Assembly: GCF_001591045.1 (NCBI RefSeq)
Contig: NZ_BCUA01000020.1
Location: 1-54,366, forward strand
Source of the DNA: Sphingopyxis granuli NBRC 100800
Lineage (GTDB): Bacteria > Pseudomonadota > Alphaproteobacteria > Sphingomonadales > Sphingomonadaceae
Length of the DNA: 54,366 nt
Direction of reading: 5' to 3'
Under the pieces are notes generated by a model. That model did no database searches, was not told where the DNA came from, and saw only the letters and a program-made list of their open reading frames with translations. This document shows positions 48,714 to 54,366 of this stretch, piece after piece. Position numbers and translations under genes: made by a program. The number at the start of each line of letters is the position of its first letter. Position 1 is the stretch's first letter.

Positions 48714-50396
48714 ATGAAGATAAGCAAAATAAGAATTCGTTCCTTTAAAAATATAGAAGATGTCACGCTCGATCTAGACGACATGAATCTCTTGGTTGGA
48801 GGAAATAATGCAGGAAAATCTTCATTTATCCAAGGAATACATTTCACTATTAGTGCTCTTAGATCTGCAAAAATGCACGGTAAGAGCGCCAATATGCCTG
48901 CCAGTACTTTAGGGGTAAATCAATTTACTTTTTTACCAACTCAAGAAATTATGGAAATAAATCATTGGTTTCCAATGACGCAGGACTATGGTCCCAAGTT
49001 TGACTTTGAGTATTTCGACGAAGACGGAGACCTTCAAGATTTTCGTTTATCTCTTTATCGAGGAAAAAACGCAAACGTATCGCTAAATTTTCCTAAGGGC
49101 TCCCCATTTTTTCGCGCTGCATCTGACGTCAGGGCGCCGTTCTCCGTATACGTTCCGGGGCTTGCTGGAATTCCGTTGGCCGAGGAGCGGAGAGCAAACT
49201 CGATCGTCCAAACTGGCATTGCGCAAGGGGATGCGAATCTTTTTCTTCGAAACGTACTGCACAGACTGGAAAAAGAGCCGCTTCAAATGCAGGCGCTTCG
49301 TACTTTAATGAGAAACATATTCCCGAATTTTGCGGTCGAAACGAAATTCGACGAAAATGTGAATCAATTCATCTCTTCTAAGGTTAGGTTGGGGGGTACT
49401 TGGACGCCGCTAGAAATGGCTGGAACCGGCTGTTTGCAGGCTTTGCAGCTTGCTGCTTACGTGATTCTCTATGAGCCAAAATTACTACTGTTAGACGAGC
49501 CCGATGCTCATCTTCATCCCGGCAATCAGAAGCTACTCGTAGAGCTTTTGTTTTCGTTATCTGAAACCGCGGGGACGCAAATCATTCTCGCTAGCCATTC
49601 CCGTCACGTATTTGACTCCATAAAAAACAACCCGTTAGGCTCCGTTTATTGGCTAAGCGATGGAAGTTTGGTCGAAGATTTGGACGCTGACGTGGGGCTT
49701 CTTTTGGAACTCGGTGCTCTTGATCGATTTGAGGAGCTAAGAAACGATGAACCCAAGGTCCTTGTATTTGCCGAAGACGAAAAGACGAAAAAACTTGAAA
49801 TCCTGCTTCAGTCTAACGGTTGGGATATGGAGAAGTGTAAGTTTGTTTCGTTTAACGGAGTAGATAACCTTGAGGCAACTAAGATAGTTGTGGAGTATTT
49901 TTTAAGCATGAACGAGGAGTCAAAGGTTTTCATTTACAGAGATGGAGATGGAATGACTCCAGATGAGAGAATTTGGGCGCTTAAGAGGTATGAAAATGTA
50001 CTTCCCGACAGGTGCAAGATGTTCATATCTACACTTACAGATATTGAGCACTTTTTCTGTGGACCGGATCATGTCGCGGAAATCTGCGAAATCGATGAAG
50101 ACGAGGCTTTTGCGATAGTTGAAGGGGTTATTGACGAAAATCAAGCGAAGCTATCTTCAAAAATGACGAGAAAGAGAGAGGATTTGAAGTTCAAAATTCT
50201 AAGGAACTTTCAAGGCAGGGCGAATATTGACAATATTATTGGTGATAGGGTCAGCTTCCACTACTCTCTTGGTAAAATTTTACTTCCACAAATCGAAGGC
50301 CGTCTTCGAGAGCTTGGACACAATTTCCGAAGCTTGGTAGCGCCGAGCGCGGCTCTCAGAGTGCAGGAAATCGAAGATTTCGAAATGCCTGATTAA
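48714..50396 (+). CDS. AAA (OLD/AAA15-like) ATPase with C-terminal Toprim-like region, AT-rich foreign gene
   Basis: The 560-residue protein joins two parts. An ABC/SMC-type AAA ATPase covers residues 1-320, with Walker A GGNNAGKSS (29-37), a GTGCLQALQLA signature and Walker B LLLLDEPDAHLHP (Asp261). A Toprim-like region follows, with FAEDEK (Glu354), YRDGDG (Asp410, Asp412) and a TLTDIEHFF segment. This layout is shared by OLD nucleases and by fused AAA15-DUF4435 (PARIS-like) proteins, both phage-defence families. The gene is markedly AT-rich with AGA, TTA and ATA codons, unlike both neighbours, which signals recent transfer. A GGGGAGG/AAGG ribosome site and a weak TTGAAA promoter lie upstream. 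No partner gene is adjacent. Confidence 0.85.
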   Translation: MKISKIRIRSFKNIEDVTLDLDDMNLLVGGNNAGKSSFIQGIHFTISALRSAKMHGKSANMPASTLGVNQFTFLPTQEIMEINHWFPMTQDYGPKFDFEYFDEDGDLQDFRLSLYRGKNANVSLNFPKGSPFFRAASDVRAPFSVYVPGLAGIPLAEERRANSIVQTGIAQGDANLFLRNVLHRLEKEPLQMQALRTLMRNIFPNFAVETKFDENVNQFISSKVRLGGTWTPLEMAGTGCLQALQLAAYVILYEPKLLLLDEPDAHLHPGNQKLLVELLFSLSETAGTQIILASHSRHVFDSIKNNPLGSVYWLSDGSLVEDLDADVGLLLELGALDRFEELRNDEPKVLVFAEDEKTKKLEILLQSNGWDMEKCKFVSFNGVDNLEATKIVVEYFLSMNEESKVFIYRDGDGMTPDERIWALKRYENVLPDRCKMFISTLTDIEHFFCGPDHVAEICEIDEDEAFAIVEGVIDENQAKLSSKMTRKREDLKFKILRNFQGRANIDNIIGDRVSFHYSLGKILLPQIEGRLRELGHNFRSLVAPSAALRVQEIEDFEMPD

Positions 50397-50436
50397 CCGA
50401 GAAGTTAGAGAGCATGTGATTGGGTCTGGAGATGCC

Positions 50437-52485
<2,049 letters not shown>

Positions 52486-52525
52486 TTAGCCGCGCGGTCG
52501 CGCGCTGTCCATCGGCGGTTCCGGG

Positions 52526-54091
52526 TTACTCCGCCGCCACCGCCTCGCGCTTCGTCGCCCGCTGGCCGTCGTAGACGAAGGCGGGGTCCGTCAGGTCGAT
52601 GTGCGGGAAGGCGTCCTTTTCGGCCCAATAATCCTGGTTGTGGCGCCATTCGGATTTGTCGCCGCGCTTCGGCATTTCCGACAGGCCGCGCATCAGATAG
52701 CCGGGGTTGAAATTATCCTCCTCGATCCACGGCAGGATGTCCATGCCCTGATCCTCGGGACGCAGCGCGACCTCGACCTTCTTTGCGCCGATGTCATCCA
52801 TGTGACCCAGCAGGTTGCAGACGAAGTCGCCCATCATGTCGACGCGCAGCGTCCAGCTCGCGCGGAAATAGCCCATCACCCACGCCAGATTGGGCACCCC
52901 CGTCATCATCATGCCGCGATAGGTCACGGTCTCCCCCCAATCGACCGTCCGCCCGTCGACGCTGAAGGGAATGCCGCCCATCACCGACAGGTTGAAGCCG
53001 GTCGCGGCGACGATGATGTCGGCCTCGATCTCGGTTCCGTCCGACGTGCGGACGCCCGTTTCGGTGAAGCGGTCGATGGTGTCGGTGACGACGGTCAGCT
53101 TGCCCTCGGTCGCCGCGCGGAAGATGTCACCTTCGGGGCAGAAGGCCAGCCGCTGCTGCCATACGCGATAGCGCGGGGTGAAGTGCGGTTCGAACTGGAA
53201 GTCCGGGTTGCCCGAAAAAAGGCGGATCAGCTCTTTCAGATCCTCGAACACGGCATCGGGTTCGGTCTGGGCGCGGCGGGTGAGCTGGTCCTGATCGTAC
53301 ATGATCTGCGCGCGCACGACGCGGTGGATCGTCGGTTCGTCGATCCCGACCTCGCGCAGCCGGTCGGCGAGCTCGTTCTTGTTCTCGGAACAGAAGAAAT
53401 AGGTCGGCGAGCGCTGGAGCATCGTCACATGCGCGGCCTTTTCGGCGAAGGCGGGAACGACGGTCGCGGCGGTCGCGCCCGACCCGATGACGAGGATGCG
53501 CTTGCCCGCATAATCGGTGTCCGGGTCCCACAGCTGGGCGTGGACGAACCGGCCCTTATAGTCCGACAGGCCCGGCCAGTCGGGAACATAGGGCTTTTCA
53601 TGGTCGTAATATCCCTGGCACATCCACAGGAAATCGGCGGTGAATGTGACGGCGACGCCGTCCGCCTTGCGCACCGCCTCGACCGTCCAGCGATTCTCGT
53701 CGCTCGACCAGCGGCAGGCGGTGATGCGGTGGCCGTAGCGGATATGATCGCCGATGCCGTTTTCCTCGATCACCTCGCCCAGATATTTGAGGATCTCGGC
53801 ACCGCTGGCGATCGGCGCGCCGACCCACGGCTTGAAGCGGTAGCCGAAGGTGTAAAGGTCCGAATCGGACCGCACGCCGGGATATTTATGCGTCTCCCAC
53901 GTGCCGCCGAACGTCTCCTTCATCTCGAGGATCGCGTAGCTTTTGCCCGGGCATTGCTGTTGCAGGTGCCAGGCCGATCCGATGCCCGAAATGCCCGCGC
54001 CGACGATCAGCACGTCGACGTGAGTCGGTTCGGCGGCCGTGCCGGGGGTGGAGGTGGCGGCGGCCGACGCCGCCCCGATCGCTGTCGTCAT
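52526..54091 (-). CDS. Flavin-containing monooxygenase (Baeyer-Villiger type)
   Basis: This is an FAD/NADPH-dependent monooxygenase that oxidises ketones or heteroatoms. The 521-residue protein has the FAD-binding GAGISGIGSAWHL motif near the N-terminus, the DSDLYTFGYRFKPW segment, an FVHAQLWD motif like the family fingerprint, a second Rossmann motif GSGATAATVVPAFA for NADPH, and an ATGFN motif. These place it with EthA-type Baeyer-Villiger/FMO enzymes. ATG 54091 (GGGAGCGG nine bases upstream) is preferred to 54109. A GATAAT-like -10 box lies just upstream. Substrate is unknown. Confidence 0.9.
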   Translation of the reverse strand: MTTAIGAASAAATSTPGTAAEPTHVDVLIVGAGISGIGSAWHLQQQCPGKSYAILEMKETFGGTWETHKYPGVRSDSDLYTFGYRFKPWVGAPIASGAEILKYLGEVIEENGIGDHIRYGHRITACRWSSDENRWTVEAVRKADGVAVTFTADFLWMCQGYYDHEKPYVPDWPGLSDYKGRFVHAQLWDPDTDYAGKRILVIGSGATAATVVPAFAEKAAHVTMLQRSPTYFFCSENKNELADRLREVGIDEPTIHRVVRAQIMYDQDQLTRRAQTEPDAVFEDLKELIRLFSGNPDFQFEPHFTPRYRVWQQRLAFCPEGDIFRAATEGKLTVVTDTIDRFTETGVRTSDGTEIEADIIVAATGFNLSVMGGIPFSVDGRTVDWGETVTYRGMMMTGVPNLAWVMGYFRASWTLRVDMMGDFVCNLLGHMDDIGAKKVEVALRPEDQGMDILPWIEEDNFNPGYLMRGLSEMPKRGDKSEWRHNQDYWAEKDAFPHIDLTDPAFVYDGQRATKREAVAAE

Positions 54092-54220
54092 GGTCTGTTC
54101 CGCTCCCATATTATCTGGCTAGGGTTTATGCCCTAATCTGTCGTGCGAGTCACGTCTCTGCATTGATCGAGGTCAAAGCCGGGGTGAGGTTCAGCCTTCC
54201 GTAGGCTGACCCGTTCCTTC

Positions 54221-54337
54221 GTCATGCTGAACTCGTTTCAGCATCCATGGCCGGGCCTTCCTTTTTGCGTCGCCTTTTTATTGGAGGGCAGACCATGGAC
54301 CCCCGGATCGGGTCCGGGGCAGGCTCTGAAACAAGTT
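54221..54337. repeat. Intergenic inverted repeat (GTCATGCTGAACTCGTTTCAGCATCCATGG type)
   Basis: AACTCGTTTCA (54230-54240) is inverted relative to TGAAACAAGTT (54327-54337) with one mismatch, and both arms carry a CCATGG. The right arm includes a CCCCGGATCGGGTCCGGGG hairpin. This sequence type is frequent between sphingomonad genes. The 275 bp after the monooxygenase start hold only its promoter and this repeat. Confidence 0.75.
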
Positions 54338-54366
54338 GGTGTTTATACCCTTGAGACAGGGACGCT

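Overview
The window is GC-rich chromosomal DNA from an alphaproteobacterium, most likely a sphingomonad (Sphingopyxis/Sphingomonas-like). The reasons are the large TonB-dependent receptors, the divergent purD/xseA pair followed by a DUF2093 gene, the small sphingomonad-type proteins, and several kinds of short palindromic intergenic repeat common in this group. The species is inferred from gene content, not from a marker gene. I saw no rRNA, tRNA, CRISPR array, integrase or full transposase.

Layout. 0-8 kb: a nucleoside transporter, then a tightly overlapping run (yhhQ-argB, YggT, folD, lipoprotein, MarC), an OmpA-type lipoprotein, and a CNNM/CorC magnesium-type transporter preceded by a proline-rich mini-ORF. 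8-13 kb: a sphingomonad-specific HTH-like protein, a membrane-anchored helix-hairpin-helix protein, purD and xseA (divergent, with start codons in the same CATG), DUF2093 and an M23 peptidase. 13-19.5 kb: a TonB-dependent receptor, a sulfotransferase-like protein, a TPR-aspartyl hydroxylase and a small exported protein. 19.5-28 kb: clpB with a heat-shock-like promoter, a large inverted repeat, a penicillin-acylase-family hydrolase, a double M16 peptidase and a small beta-rich protein. 28-40 kb: an MFS drug exporter, an amino-acid permease, and the alpha-2-macroglobulin/pbpC pair. 39-44 kb: a repeat-rich gap, a HIT protein, hisE, and a second TonB-dependent receptor broken by one in-frame amber codon. 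44-54 kb: ung, DUF2061, OsmC, two lipoprotein-type genes separated by a 147-bp palindromic element, an arylamine N-acetyltransferase, a 2H phosphoesterase, an AT-rich foreign AAA-Toprim gene, thiC with its TPP riboswitch, and a flavin monooxygenase.

Most of the window is housekeeping and cell-envelope sequence. The clearest accessory item is the single AT-rich AAA ATPase/Toprim-like gene at 48714-50396. It looks horizontally acquired and is a good candidate for a one-gene phage-defence function. Other points worth following are the palindromic element that landed in a stop codon and rebuilt it, the amber-interrupted receptor, the proline-rich upstream ORF coupled to the CorC-type transporter, and the TonB receptor/sulfotransferase/AspH neighbourhood.
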